Source of the DNA: Pseudomonadales bacterium
Lineage (GTDB): Bacteria > Pseudomonadota > Gammaproteobacteria > Pseudomonadales > Pseudohongiellaceae
Length of the DNA: 64,000 bases
Direction: 5' to 3'
Assembly: GCA_012103535.1 (NCBI GenBank)
Contig: WLWQ01000001.1
Location: 1,370,280-1,434,279 of the forward strand
Shown here: piece after piece, positions 1 to 8,487 of the stretch
Position numbering within the stretch: the first letter of the stretch is position 1
Layout of the letters: every line of letters begins with the position of its first letter
Translations under genes and position numbers: made by a program
Notes under the pieces: model-generated
The model's database searches: none
The model's input: only the letters and a program-made list of their open reading frames with translations
Told to the model about the DNA's origin: nothing

Positions 1-35
1 ATCAACTAGATCGTAACTAAATCGAGGATAGTCCT

Positions 36-299
36 ATGGGTACACTTTGGGGATTTCTAGCGGTAGCCGTGCCATTTATCATGAGTATGATAATAACGGC
101 GATTTTTACCGAACACAGAAAGAGCATGAAGATGCTGGAGATAGAAAATCAGAAAGTTCAACAAACCAATGTGCAGAATGAAGTTAGTGACGCGGTTAAA
201 AGGGAAATCGGAGAAATTCTAAAGCGAATTGAAACTTTAGAAGCAATCGTTACTGATCGCAAATACCAGCTGGATGAAAAAATTACCCGGTTAAAATAA
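36..299 (+). CDS. small membrane protein with coiled coil, PspB-like
   Basis: An 87-residue protein with one N-terminal hydrophobic segment (about residues 4-24) followed by a charged, heptad-rich helix. It ends in an ETLEAIVTDRKYQLDEK-type tail, which resembles the end of phage-shock protein B-like small membrane proteins. A GAGGA Shine-Dalgarno lies about 7 bases before the ATG. In PspB proteins the cytoplasmic coiled coil contacts PspC/PspA, but no other psp gene is visible here and the upstream flank is outside the window. The similarity is by pattern only. A generic membrane-anchored coiled-coil protein is the alternative. Confidence 0.7.
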   Translation: MGTLWGFLAVAVPFIMSMIITAIFTEHRKSMKMLEIENQKVQQTNVQNEVSDAVKREIGEILKRIETLEAIVTDRKYQLDEKITRLK

Positions 300-315
300 G
301 GTAATAAAATTACGG

Positions 316-354
316 GGTCAGATTAAAAATACAAACTGTACTTCTAATCTGACC
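316..354. repeat. REP-like palindrome between convergent genes
   Basis: Perfect 10-base arms at 316-325 and 345-354. A longer pairing of TCAGATTAAAAATAC (318-332) with 338-352 matches at 13 of 15 positions around a 5-base loop. It sits in the gap between the ends of the convergent PspB-like and slipin genes, so it may also end transcription from both sides. The sequence strongly resembles the palindrome at 29371-29406, which suggests a dispersed repeat family of the REP type. No REP-associated transposase gene is in the window. Confidence 0.6.
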
Positions 355-383
355 TCTTAATTTTTCTATACTCCTTTAATAGG

Positions 384-1139
384 CTAGTCGCGGTTACCCA
401 GCATCTTCTGAAAATTTTCCATTAAATCTACCGGCAATGGGAACACAATGGTGGAACTCCGTTCACCAGCGATCTCAGTCAGCGTTTGCAGATAACGCAA
501 TTGCATAGATTCTGACTGGGTCGAGAGTTGAGCGGCAGCCTGGACGAGTTTTTCCGATGCTTCAAATTCGCCGGCGGCGTGAATCACCTTGGCACGACGG
601 ATACGTTCTGCTTCAGCCTGTTTAGCGATAGCCCGAATCATGCTCTCGTCCAGGTCGACGTGTTTAATCTCAACGTTGGATACCTTGATGCCCCAGTTGT
701 CGGTCTGAGTATCCAGAATTTCCTGCACATCTGCATTAAGTCGCTCTCGCTCCGCCAGTAATTCATCCAGTTCATGCTGACCTAAAACCGAGCGCAGCGT
801 AGTCTGCGCCAATTGCCCAGTTGCCTCCATGAAGTCTTCAACATTGATGATGGCTTTTTCCGAATCCACTACCCGAAAATAAAGCACAGCATTGACTTTT
901 ACCGATACGTTATCGCGAGTAATGAGGTCCTGCGTTGGAATATCCCACACAACAGTACGCAACCCGACCTTGACCATTTGTTGTATAACGGGCACTACAA
1001 TAATGAGACCTGGCCCCTTCACTTTGTAGAAGCGACCGAGCATAAAGATTACACCGCGCTCATATTCTCGCAGTATACGAAACATACTTAAAAGAATGAC
1101 GATGACAATTGTGGCGAGCACTATTGTAAAAGTTTCCAT
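384..1139 (-). CDS. slipin family protein (SPFH/stomatin-like)
   Basis: A 251-residue stomatin/prohibitin-type protein. One N-terminal membrane segment (about residues 5-20) is followed by the SPFH (band 7) domain, with the typical [12 protein letters not shown] and VNAVLYFRV stretches, and a C-terminal helical region ([13 protein letters not shown]). Slipins oligomerise at membranes and are substrates or partners of NfeD-type proteases. Here the NfeD gene ends 3 bases upstream, and AGGAG lies within its last codons, so the two are translationally linked. Length and motifs are normal for bacterial slipins. Confidence 0.93.
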   Translation of the reverse strand: METFTIVLATIVIVILLSMFRILREYERGVIFMLGRFYKVKGPGLIIVVPVIQQMVKVGLRTVVWDIPTQDLITRDNVSVKVNAVLYFRVVDSEKAIINVEDFMEATGQLAQTTLRSVLGQHELDELLAERERLNADVQEILDTQTDNWGIKVSNVEIKHVDLDESMIRAIAKQAEAERIRRAKVIHAAGEFEASEKLVQAAAQLSTQSESMQLRYLQTLTEIAGERSSTIVFPLPVDLMENFQKMLGNRD

Positions 1140-1142
1140 AAC

Positions 1143-2510
1143 TTACTCCTGTTTTCTAACTTTCAGCGTAAGACCATCTATACCAGTGATCTCGACCGTA
1201 TCGCCTGCTTCGATTGATTGCTCTGACTGAGCCTTCCAGTTTTCACAGAAGGCACGAATATGGCCGGGGCCTTGAAATGATTCCAGCGAAACGCCTGTTC
1301 CACCGATCATAGCTTCCATACCACTAACGACATTCTGTTGACGCGCGCGCACCAACATTCCAAGTACAAACAAAAAGATGCCTGCTGACGCGGCAGCGAA
1401 AGCGGCGATGATTGAAATTGAGATGCGGTAGGCTTCTAACTCCGTATCCATGAGAATTACCGATCCGAGCACAAATGCGACGACACCACCGAGACCGAAC
1501 ACACCGAAGCTCGGCGACATGGCTTCCACAATCATAAAACCAATACCGACGAGAATAAGTCCCAGTCCAACATAATTGATAGGCAACATCTGCAAGGCAT
1601 AAGCACCCAATAGCAGACAAATAACGCCGGTAACTCCAGGTAGTCCGAGGCCGGGATTATAGAATTCCAGAATCAGACCGTAGAGCCCGATCATTAACAA
1701 GATGTAAGCGACGTTTGGATCGGTAATCAGTGCCAGAAACTGATGACGCCAATCCGGTTCCACCAGCGTTACTTCTGGATCGCTGAGATTCAGCGTGAGG
1801 CGCTGACCCTCAATGTCGATTGATCGGCCATCGAGTTGTGATAGAAGTTCATCGATGTCAGTGGCAATAAGGTCGATGACATTCAATTCCAATGCTTCGG
1901 AAGCAGTCAAATTAGCCGCTTCGACAACCGTTTGCTCAGCCCAATCTTCATTACGTCCACGCAATTCAGCCAATCCTTTTATATAGGCGACCGCATCATT
2001 GATCACCTTTCGTTCCATGGCAGTGCCATCAGGTACAGCTTCTTCGCCTTCCTCGCCTGCCGGTGCGGTAGGAATTGGAAACGGGCTGGAACCACCACCG
2101 ATGCTTACCGGTGTAGAAGAACCAATATTGGTCGCTGGCGCCATAGCAGCAAAGTGACTCGCATACATAATGTAGGTGCCAGCACTGGCAGCACGGGATC
2201 CGCCAGGAGCAACCCAGGTAGCAACAGGAACTGGTGAGGCTAGAATTTCCCGAATTATGTCGCGCATGGCGAGGTCCAGGCCGCCCGGCGTGTCGATACG
2301 AATGACGACCAACTCGGCATCGACGTCGCTGGCATCCTCGAGTGAGCGGATTACAAAATCTGAGCTGGCCGGACCGATGGCTCCCTTGAGCTCAACCAGC
2401 CTGACCTTGGCTCCGTAAAGATTAACTGAGATTAAGACGGCAACAATCAGCAGCAACGAACTTAATGCAGCTTTGAAATAATGATGAATCCGCCGTTTGA
2501 ACTGTTGCAT
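1143..2510 (-). CDS. nfeD: NfeD family membrane serine protease (ClpP-class)
   Basis: About 455 residues. After an N-terminal membrane segment comes a ClpP/crotonase-fold protease domain. A likely nucleophile serine lies in the AASAGTYI motif (about residue 109), and a likely catalytic lysine in MERKVINDAVAYIK. Four to five hydrophobic segments follow (about residues 260-390), then a C-terminal OB-fold NfeD domain. Archaeal homologues cleave stomatin, which matches the slipin gene 3 bases downstream in the same operon. I chose the ATG at 2510 because AAAGG lies about 7 bases before it. A GTG at 2531 would add seven residues. The partnership is family knowledge; the adjacency is seen. Confidence 0.92.
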   Translation of the reverse strand: MQQFKRRIHHYFKAALSSLLLIVAVLISVNLYGAKVRLVELKGAIGPASSDFVIRSLEDASDVDAELVVIRIDTPGGLDLAMRDIIREILASPVPVATWVAPGGSRAASAGTYIMYASHFAAMAPATNIGSSTPVSIGGGSSPFPIPTAPAGEEGEEAVPDGTAMERKVINDAVAYIKGLAELRGRNEDWAEQTVVEAANLTASEALELNVIDLIATDIDELLSQLDGRSIDIEGQRLTLNLSDPEVTLVEPDWRHQFLALITDPNVAYILLMIGLYGLILEFYNPGLGLPGVTGVICLLLGAYALQMLPINYVGLGLILVGIGFMIVEAMSPSFGVFGLGGVVAFVLGSVILMDTELEAYRISISIIAAFAAASAGIFLFVLGMLVRARQQNVVSGMEAMIGGTGVSLESFQGPGHIRAFCENWKAQSEQSIEAGDTVEITGIDGLTLKVRKQE

Positions 2511-2634
2511 GGCAACCTTTGAAATCAACACTTATTAAACGATCATTCAGCAATATTGCGGTTGAGAGCTTGATGTGTATCAAAGGGGGTTGTGTATTTT
2601 GTTCGAGAATGATTTAGTCGAATCAAAGGTGAAA

Positions 2635-3180
2635 ATGGACGATCAGAATCCCACAGCGGAAACTAGTGCGCTTCGGCATATACCCAATGGGATTACGTCG
2701 TTACGAATATTGGTAGCAGCGGTTTTTCCGTTTTCCCCAGAAGCTGCGCATCTATGGTTGGTAATAGCCGGCTTGCTCACCGAGTTTTTCGATGGATTTA
2801 TCGCCCGCACTTTTAAATGGAGCAGCTACCTTGGACAGGTTCTCGATCCGGTTGCAGATAAGCTTTTCGTGTTGTCGGTCAGCCTTACCTGGGTGTGGCT
2901 GGGTAAACTAACCATCTTGCAATGGTTGTTACTGGGTGCCCGCGACTTTGGTGTACTTTTTATCTTTCTTGGATTGATTGCAACTGGGAAAATCAGGCGA
3001 GTTCAATCCGTTAAAGCGAAAATGCCCAGTAAAATTACCACGGCGCTGCAATACCTGCTGTTTCTCCTGGTGCTTACTGGTAGCTCTACCTATCTGGATA
3101 CATTGGCCCTACTCACAGCCGGCATTGGTCTTGTGGCCACTGTTCAATACGGCTATTTGTTGCGGCACTCATTCAAGTGA
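2635..3180 (+). CDS. CDP-alcohol phosphatidyltransferase family protein
   Basis: A 181-residue integral membrane enzyme of the PgsA type, expected to transfer a phosphatidyl group from CDP-diacylglycerol to an alcohol such as glycerol-3-phosphate. The signature DGxxARx8GxxxDxxxD is present (DGFIAR, then GQVLDPVAD). However, the first metal-binding aspartate of the canonical DxxDG is a glutamate (TEFFDG). PNGITSLRIL at the N-terminus is typical. The ATG at 2635 has AAGGTG just upstream and is preferred; a GTG at 2575 would add 20 residues. The gene is divergent from nfeD. The exact acceptor is unknown, and a second PgsA-like enzyme elsewhere in the genome is likely. Confidence 0.88.
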   Translation: MDDQNPTAETSALRHIPNGITSLRILVAAVFPFSPEAAHLWLVIAGLLTEFFDGFIARTFKWSSYLGQVLDPVADKLFVLSVSLTWVWLGKLTILQWLLLGARDFGVLFIFLGLIATGKIRRVQSVKAKMPSKITTALQYLLFLLVLTGSSTYLDTLALLTAGIGLVATVQYGYLLRHSFK

Positions 3181-3252
3181 TCGAAATAGTTGATTGAAGT
3201 TAAACTTCCCCACCCTATTTAAAGGTAGGCTGCTGATAAACAGGGTTGCAAT

Positions 3253-4935
3253 GTGTCACAGCTAAACTTCCTCTTTGGTCTGGGAATTTTCCTGTTTGGA
3301 ATGTCCCAGCTCGAATACGGTATTCGCAAGTTAAGCGATGCCAGGCTGCGACATTGGTTGCGCTCTAGCACCGGATCTCGTTTCGGCAGTGTCTCGATGG
3401 GTGTCGCAACCACGGCACTTTTACAAAGCAGCTCCATGGTAAGTCTTTTGGTACTGGCATTCGCCAGCGCTGGGCTAATCCCATTTATTAACTCCATTGG
3501 AATTATCCTCGGCGCTAACCTGGGTACGACTTTTACCGGTTGGATCGTCGCAGTTTTTGGCTTCAAGTTAGATCTCGAAGCGTTGGCACTGCCAATGTTC
3601 GGACTTTCAGCATTCTCCCTCGCTATCTGTAAGCGAAACACACGGCCCCATTTCTTCTCCCTGGTAGCGCTCGGTATTGCGCTTCTGCTGTTTGGACTCG
3701 GCCTCATGAAATCCAGCATGGAAACACTACCGGAAAGTTTAGATGTTTCATTGCTACAGGGTCATCATCCAGTTGTTTATCTGTTGTTTGGCATGGTTAT
3801 TACTTTTCTGGTGCAATCCAGTTCGGCGGTAATGATGATGGCATTGGCAGCGCTGAACGCAGAATTTGTTATGTTGCCAGAAGCCGTGGCGCTAGTTATT
3901 GGTGCCGATCTGGGTACAACCAGTACGACCGCGCTTGGCAGTCTTACTGGCAGCGTTATAAAGCGGCAACTGGCCTTCGCTCATTTCAGTTTCAATTTCA
4001 TCGTAGATATATCGGCTTTCCTGTTTTTGTTGCCATTTCTTCCAGTATTAATGTCGCTAATGTCCCTGGAAGATCCGCTGTATTCACTGGTAGCGTTTCA
4101 CAGCCTGATGAACTTGCTTGGTTTACTGGTTTTCATTCCTCTGCTGCCTCGTTTTGCGGGATGGATCGAGCAACTCTTCTCCAGGAGTCGTCTACAACCC
4201 AATAGCGTCATAGACCGAGTACCACCCGATGTCGTGGAGGCTGCACTGGTTGCCCTTCGGGATACCGTAAAACAACTTATTTTGCAGGCAGCTTCGAATA
4301 GCCTGTTCATATTCGGATTAAATCCCAGGCAACTAGAAGAAATAAATAGCCAGAGATCACTTGTGATGAGTAGTGACTTAATGCAGGATTTTAATACTGG
4401 CTACGAAGAACTGAAGAATCAGGAGAGTAGTATCCTGGCCTATTCACGCAAGATCCAGAGTCAACCCCTGAACGACATCGACGCTATTGAACTGGAACGA
4501 TTGCAAACGATTGTGCGTCATATCGTATTCGCGAATAAAAATCTGAAAGATATTCAGCAGGACCTGAAGGAATTTACTTTCAGCTCTGGCAAAAGCATGC
4601 AAGAACTTTACTCTCGCCACAGCAAGTTTCAACAGGAAATGTACAACAAGATCATAGATCTCGTGCTAGGAGAGCATCAACCTGAGTACATCCTCGAAGA
4701 GCTTGTTGATATTCAAGCAAGCAACGATAAACACACGGAAGAAGTTAATAAGTTCGTAGAAAGTCATGCAGGCCACGAAGTCATCGATGGCACAGCGGTA
4801 TCGATTGAATTCAATGCCAATAGAGAAATTCGTCATGCGTTAAAGACGATGATAAAGGCAATTGACATCTGGGTAAGAACCGAACGATTCGCACGCCTGG
4901 TAGAGGAGGAGCTTGAAGTCGTAACTGAAAATTAA
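3253..4935 (+). CDS. Na/Pi cotransporter family protein with PhoU-like tail
   Basis: A 560-residue membrane protein from a GTG start. The first 330 residues hold two inverted Na/Pi-cotransporter repeats, each with the QSSS signature (ALLQSSSMVSLL near residue 58; FLVQSSSAVMMM near 190) and GANLGTT/GADLGTT loops. The C-terminal 220 residues are helical and charged, like the PhoU-like domain seen in bacterial NptA/YjbB proteins. The expected role is sodium-coupled phosphate transport across the inner membrane. It follows the phosphatidyltransferase by 72 bases on the same strand and converges with the LOG-family gene. Confidence 0.92.
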   Translation: MSQLNFLFGLGIFLFGMSQLEYGIRKLSDARLRHWLRSSTGSRFGSVSMGVATTALLQSSSMVSLLVLAFASAGLIPFINSIGIILGANLGTTFTGWIVAVFGFKLDLEALALPMFGLSAFSLAICKRNTRPHFFSLVALGIALLLFGLGLMKSSMETLPESLDVSLLQGHHPVVYLLFGMVITFLVQSSSAVMMMALAALNAEFVMLPEAVALVIGADLGTTSTTALGSLTGSVIKRQLAFAHFSFNFIVDISAFLFLLPFLPVLMSLMSLEDPLYSLVAFHSLMNLLGLLVFIPLLPRFAGWIEQLFSRSRLQPNSVIDRVPPDVVEAALVALRDTVKQLILQAASNSLFIFGLNPRQLEEINSQRSLVMSSDLMQDFNTGYEELKNQESSILAYSRKIQSQPLNDIDAIELERLQTIVRHIVFANKNLKDIQQDLKEFTFSSGKSMQELYSRHSKFQQEMYNKIIDLVLGEHQPEYILEELVDIQASNDKHTEEVNKFVESHAGHEVIDGTAVSIEFNANREIRHALKTMIKAIDIWVRTERFARLVEEELEVVTEN

Positions 4936-4953
4936 TCTAGAAGCTGGTACTAA

Positions 4954-5841
4954 CTAGCCGGCATAGAATTGTTTAATGATGCCCCATGCCTGCTGCGGCG
5001 ATTCGACGAATTGAAACAGTTCAAACTCCTCTTGATCGATAGTGCCTTCCTCTACCAATACCTCAAAATTAATAATGCGTCGCCAATACTCCTCACCAAA
5101 CAGTAGCACAGGCAGAGGTTTCATTTTTCGAGTTTGGATCAGAGTCAGAGTTTCAAATAATTCATCGAGCGTTCCATAGCCCCCAGGAAACACCACCAGC
5201 GCCCTGGCCCGCAGCAGAAAATGCATTTTTCTCAAGGCAAAGTATTGAAACTGAAAACACAGCTCAGGCGTAACGTAAGCATTTGGGTATTGTTCCCGTG
5301 GCAGAATAATATTTAACCCAATACTCTTACCGCCCGCATCATGAGCACCCCGATTGGCCGCCTCCATGATGCCATTACCACTACCCGTCACAATGACAGC
5401 ATTAAAGCCGTTATCGGACTGCGATTGTTCGGTAATCAGCTGCCCCAATTCCCTGGCTTGCTCGTAGTAACGACTCTTCTGTTCAATCTTTCCGGCAATC
5501 TCTGCTGCCTTTTTCAAAAGTGAATCTTCCGGATCTGCTTCTGCTGCAGCAACAGCCGCACTGAGATCGCGTTTGGCCTCAGTCGGTTCGGGAATACGGG
5601 TACTGCCGAAGACGACGACTGTCGAGTTAATACCCTGTTCCTGTTGCAGTAACTCCGGCTTTAGCAGCTCGAGCCGAAAGCGCACGGGTCTCAACTCTTC
5701 TCTCAACAAAAAGCTGCTGTCGTCATAGGCAGGAAGAAAAGATTGTGAGCGAGTCTGTTCTGTGTCGGGTAACGACCCCGGCACATCGAAGTGCTCTTCA
5801 TCAAGTGTTGAAGTTTTCTGAGAAGCTTTCTCGTCTGACAT
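4954..5841 (-). CDS. LOG family / TIGR00730 nucleotide phosphoribohydrolase-like protein
   Basis: About 295 residues from the ATG at 5841. A TTG at 5886 would add 15 residues, but GGAA lies six bases before the ATG. The Rossmann-fold LOG domain occupies roughly residues 75-290 and carries the family signature PGGYGTLDELFE and the GSGNGIMEAANRGA loop. LOG proteins cleave nucleoside 5'-monophosphates, such as cytokinin ribotides, to base and ribose phosphate. The bacterial substrate is generally unclear. The acidic, low-complexity N-terminal 60 residues are longer than in short LOG proteins. It is a single gene that converges with the Na/Pi transporter. Confidence 0.9.
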   Translation of the reverse strand: MSDEKASQKTSTLDEEHFDVPGSLPDTEQTRSQSFLPAYDDSSFLLREELRPVRFRLELLKPELLQQEQGINSTVVVFGSTRIPEPTEAKRDLSAAVAAAEADPEDSLLKKAAEIAGKIEQKSRYYEQARELGQLITEQSQSDNGFNAVIVTGSGNGIMEAANRGAHDAGGKSIGLNIILPREQYPNAYVTPELCFQFQYFALRKMHFLLRARALVVFPGGYGTLDELFETLTLIQTRKMKPLPVLLFGEEYWRRIINFEVLVEEGTIDQEEFELFQFVESPQQAWGIIKQFYAG

Positions 5842-6047
5842 GTCGAATTCCGAATCCTTAGTAAACCGTGGATTATTATTCTGCAATCTACCACAACAGT
5901 CCTACTCGAGAAGAGTGCGAAGTTCTTAATTCCGCAATGTACTGTGTTAAATCAAGGCAATCGGAAATTTTGTTGATTTAGCTAATCAAGCATTTATAGC
6001 ATGGAGACGATCCTGAATATGAGGATCAGCGTTAGAACTAAGCAGCT

Positions 6048-7103
6048 CTAGAGCGAAGCAAGCGCGCGCATTTCACAAGTACTCGGATAAGCGGATTCAA
6101 TTAGATTATCTAAGCGCTGATTAATTTCGCCAGAGTTACTGATTGGATTTTGAGTATTCCATTCGAAACCCTCATCCGTATCGACCACGTTAAGGGAGAA
6201 AAAACTGTCTTTAGGATTTGTGACTAATCCATATCGAAGATCTGCAAATTGATAAACTGTATTTCCATCTTGCTCAAATACTGTTTTGTGTAACCACCCC
6301 ATTGCAAACCATTCAAATATTCTAACTTCCCTTAGATCACTCACTTCGCTGAATGATGCCTGAGGTGATTGCTCGGCCATTCCCCACTCTATAGAGCAAG
6401 GCCGCCACATGGAAATGTACCCAACCCAATCTACCGTGGGAGTGCGCGCAACGACTCTACGGTAGTGAACTTGAAGAAAAGTAGGAAATGATTCTACCTC
6501 GAAGTTTCGAATCCCGAGGCCTGCCAGCTGCCGCTCTGCTTCCTGCTTTGCCGCCTGACCAAGATACCAACCATAAGTTAGATAAGAAGAAGTCACTAAC
6601 AAGAAAGATAATCCAATCAAGTTAACCTTCGCTTTATGCCGATAACGCCAGGCCAGGTATATTCCAATAAACAATGGCACTGTATAAAGAGGGTCGATTA
6701 TTGGCATAGCGAATAAAGCGAAGCGCTGATCTGAAAACGGCAGTAATAACTGCGTACCGTAAGGCGTTAAGACATCGAGCAGTGGATGAGACAAAGTCGC
6801 CAGAAACATTGCCAGCATCCAATACCTTAGTCGCCCTGGATCAATTGGTTCACTTGAACGATGAATCTCATACCTATAAAACAAATAGCCAAGTATTGGA
6901 CCCATGACCGGCGCAAAAAAGAGTGAATGGGTAATGCCGCGATGTATTTGCAGATTGTGAAAATAGTCATTAGCAAAAAACACATCGATATCGGGCATGG
7001 CGCCGGCAAATGCGCCCGCGGCAACAACTCTAAAGCCTAGTTTGTGTTGTGCACTGGCCTGGGCGACAACCGCTCCCAGGGCTGCTTGAGAAAAAGGATC
7101 CAT
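6048..7103 (-). CDS. metal-dependent hydrolase-like membrane protein (DUF457/YdjM type)
   Basis: A 351-residue protein. The N-terminal half matches the LexA-binding, inner-membrane DUF457 family: MDPFSQAALGAVVAQ at the start, a MPDIDVFF motif, HRGITHSLFFAP with its paired histidines, and HPLLDVLTPYGTQ, spread over four to five membrane segments. Residues 200-351 are a soluble periplasmic domain of unknown role. The family is annotated as a metal-dependent hydrolase from its conserved His/Asp residues, but no substrate is established. A small GATCCT/AGGATC stem (6009-6027) lies just past its stop. Confidence 0.88.
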   Translation of the reverse strand: MDPFSQAALGAVVAQASAQHKLGFRVVAAGAFAGAMPDIDVFFANDYFHNLQIHRGITHSLFFAPVMGPILGYLFYRYEIHRSSEPIDPGRLRYWMLAMFLATLSHPLLDVLTPYGTQLLLPFSDQRFALFAMPIIDPLYTVPLFIGIYLAWRYRHKAKVNLIGLSFLLVTSSYLTYGWYLGQAAKQEAERQLAGLGIRNFEVESFPTFLQVHYRRVVARTPTVDWVGYISMWRPCSIEWGMAEQSPQASFSEVSDLREVRIFEWFAMGWLHKTVFEQDGNTVYQFADLRYGLVTNPKDSFFSLNVVDTDEGFEWNTQNPISNSGEINQRLDNLIESAYPSTCEMRALASL

Positions 7104-7246
7104 AAAAGACTATTCTGCTTATTCATCCACCAAAATAAAGTAGTATGACCAAAGATACAGCAGTTTTCGTTCTAGCGGCAGCATTGCCAAACCGCGACGA
7201 TCAAATTACTCTGCAACTTTGGAATCTTTCTTCCATCTAATTAGCA

Positions 7247-8476
7247 ATGGTTAAGTTGAAGCTCACCTCTCTCTTCATGCTCAGGATTAAGTATTTAGCA
7301 CTACTCGTCAGCAGCATATTGGCTTATTCGGTCACTGCTCAAGATCGCTTGGAAAACTTGGCGGGAGATGGCAGTGTCCTGCTGCATACTCCTGATGGCG
7401 GAGCACTTGTTAGCCTCAGCCCTAACCACTCTCTAGTACCCGCTTCACTGGTGAAGATTCCTTTAGCGCAAGTTGCTTTGACCACCCTGGGCGAAGACTT
7501 TCGCTTCGAGACTTACTTTTATCAAAATGAAAACGGCGACTTGTTAATTCGCGGGCTGGGAGATCCTTTTCTTGTATCTGAAGAGATTGCAGTTATTTCT
7601 GACGTTCTCGCGCAACGCGGATTGCAACAGATTCGTCGCCTGGTTATGGATGACTCTGCCTTCGAGTTAAATCTCGATCTACCTTTGGAACGCGGCGCCG
7701 ATGATCCTTACGCCGCCCGTAACAGTGCTTTAGCGGTGAATTTCAACACGGTAAATCTAGCATGGACTAGCAACGGCGAATTGATCTCTGGAGAACCACA
7801 GACTCCTTTGACACAGGTTGCCCGCGAGCTTGCTGAGAGGCTCTCCGCTGGCACACCGCAACGCATTAATCTGGGTAACGATCCTTCCGTCGGTCTGCTC
7901 CAGGCTATGCAAGTATTTCGTTATTTTTTAGAAGAGTCAGGTGTCACAATATCAGATAACAATTTTTATCATGAACCTGTTTCAGATGAATGGACTCTCC
8001 TCTATCAACATCCTAGTTCGCGCTCGCTGCGCGAAAACCTGGATGGTATGTTGCGTTATTCCAATAATTTTATCGCCAATCAACTTTTTCTTACTCTTGG
8101 TGCGCAGGGCAACGGATACCCGGCCACAACGGATTCTGCCCGAGCAGTGCTGCAGCGACAACTTAGTGAAATTTATGGTGATGATTTCGGTAATGATCCA
8201 GAGTCTCTGCTGATGCTGGAAGGTTCTGGTTTGGGCCGTGACCAACGCAGCACCGCCTCCGGCATGATGCGTATTCTTGAAATCTTTAAACCTTATGCAG
8301 AATTACTGACCGAAACGAATGGAGTGCTGCGTAAAAGTGGTACTCTAACTGGCGTTTACAATTTCGCCGGTTACTTCCGCGGTTCAGATGGCCTCTATCC
8401 TTACGTGATAATGACTAATCAAGGTGTTAACAACCGCGATGAGATCCTGCAAATTTTGGCAGGCAGAGTAAATTAA
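7247..8476 (+). CDS. dacB: D-alanyl-D-alanine carboxypeptidase/endopeptidase (PBP4, S13 family)
   Basis: A 409-residue periplasmic serine peptidase that trims peptidoglycan peptides. It has an N-terminal signal peptide ending near VTAQ. The three penicillin-binding motifs are visible: SLVK (S67-K70), SNN (about residue 272) and KSG (about residue 363). It is shorter than the roughly 477-residue E. coli PBP4, so the inserted domains are probably reduced. The start is uncertain: neither the ATG at 7247 nor the one at 7277 has a clear ribosome-binding site. The next gene begins 11 bases after its stop, so the two probably share a transcript. Confidence 0.9.
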   Translation: MVKLKLTSLFMLRIKYLALLVSSILAYSVTAQDRLENLAGDGSVLLHTPDGGALVSLSPNHSLVPASLVKIPLAQVALTTLGEDFRFETYFYQNENGDLLIRGLGDPFLVSEEIAVISDVLAQRGLQQIRRLVMDDSAFELNLDLPLERGADDPYAARNSALAVNFNTVNLAWTSNGELISGEPQTPLTQVARELAERLSAGTPQRINLGNDPSVGLLQAMQVFRYFLEESGVTISDNNFYHEPVSDEWTLLYQHPSSRSLRENLDGMLRYSNNFIANQLFLTLGAQGNGYPATTDSARAVLQRQLSEIYGDDFGNDPESLLMLEGSGLGRDQRSTASGMMRILEIFKPYAELLTETNGVLRKSGTLTGVYNFAGYFRGSDGLYPYVIMTNQGVNNRDEILQILAGRVN

Positions 8477-8487
8477 GCGAGAACATA

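Noticed and set aside
3219..3719. 166-codon minus-strand frame at the start of the Na/Pi transporter
   Set aside because: Overlaps the QSSS-bearing transporter region, which is certain; no start signal.
6001..6051. 16-codon ATG frame after a short stem
   Set aside because: Too short, overlaps the end of the DUF457-type gene and has no support as a peptide gene.
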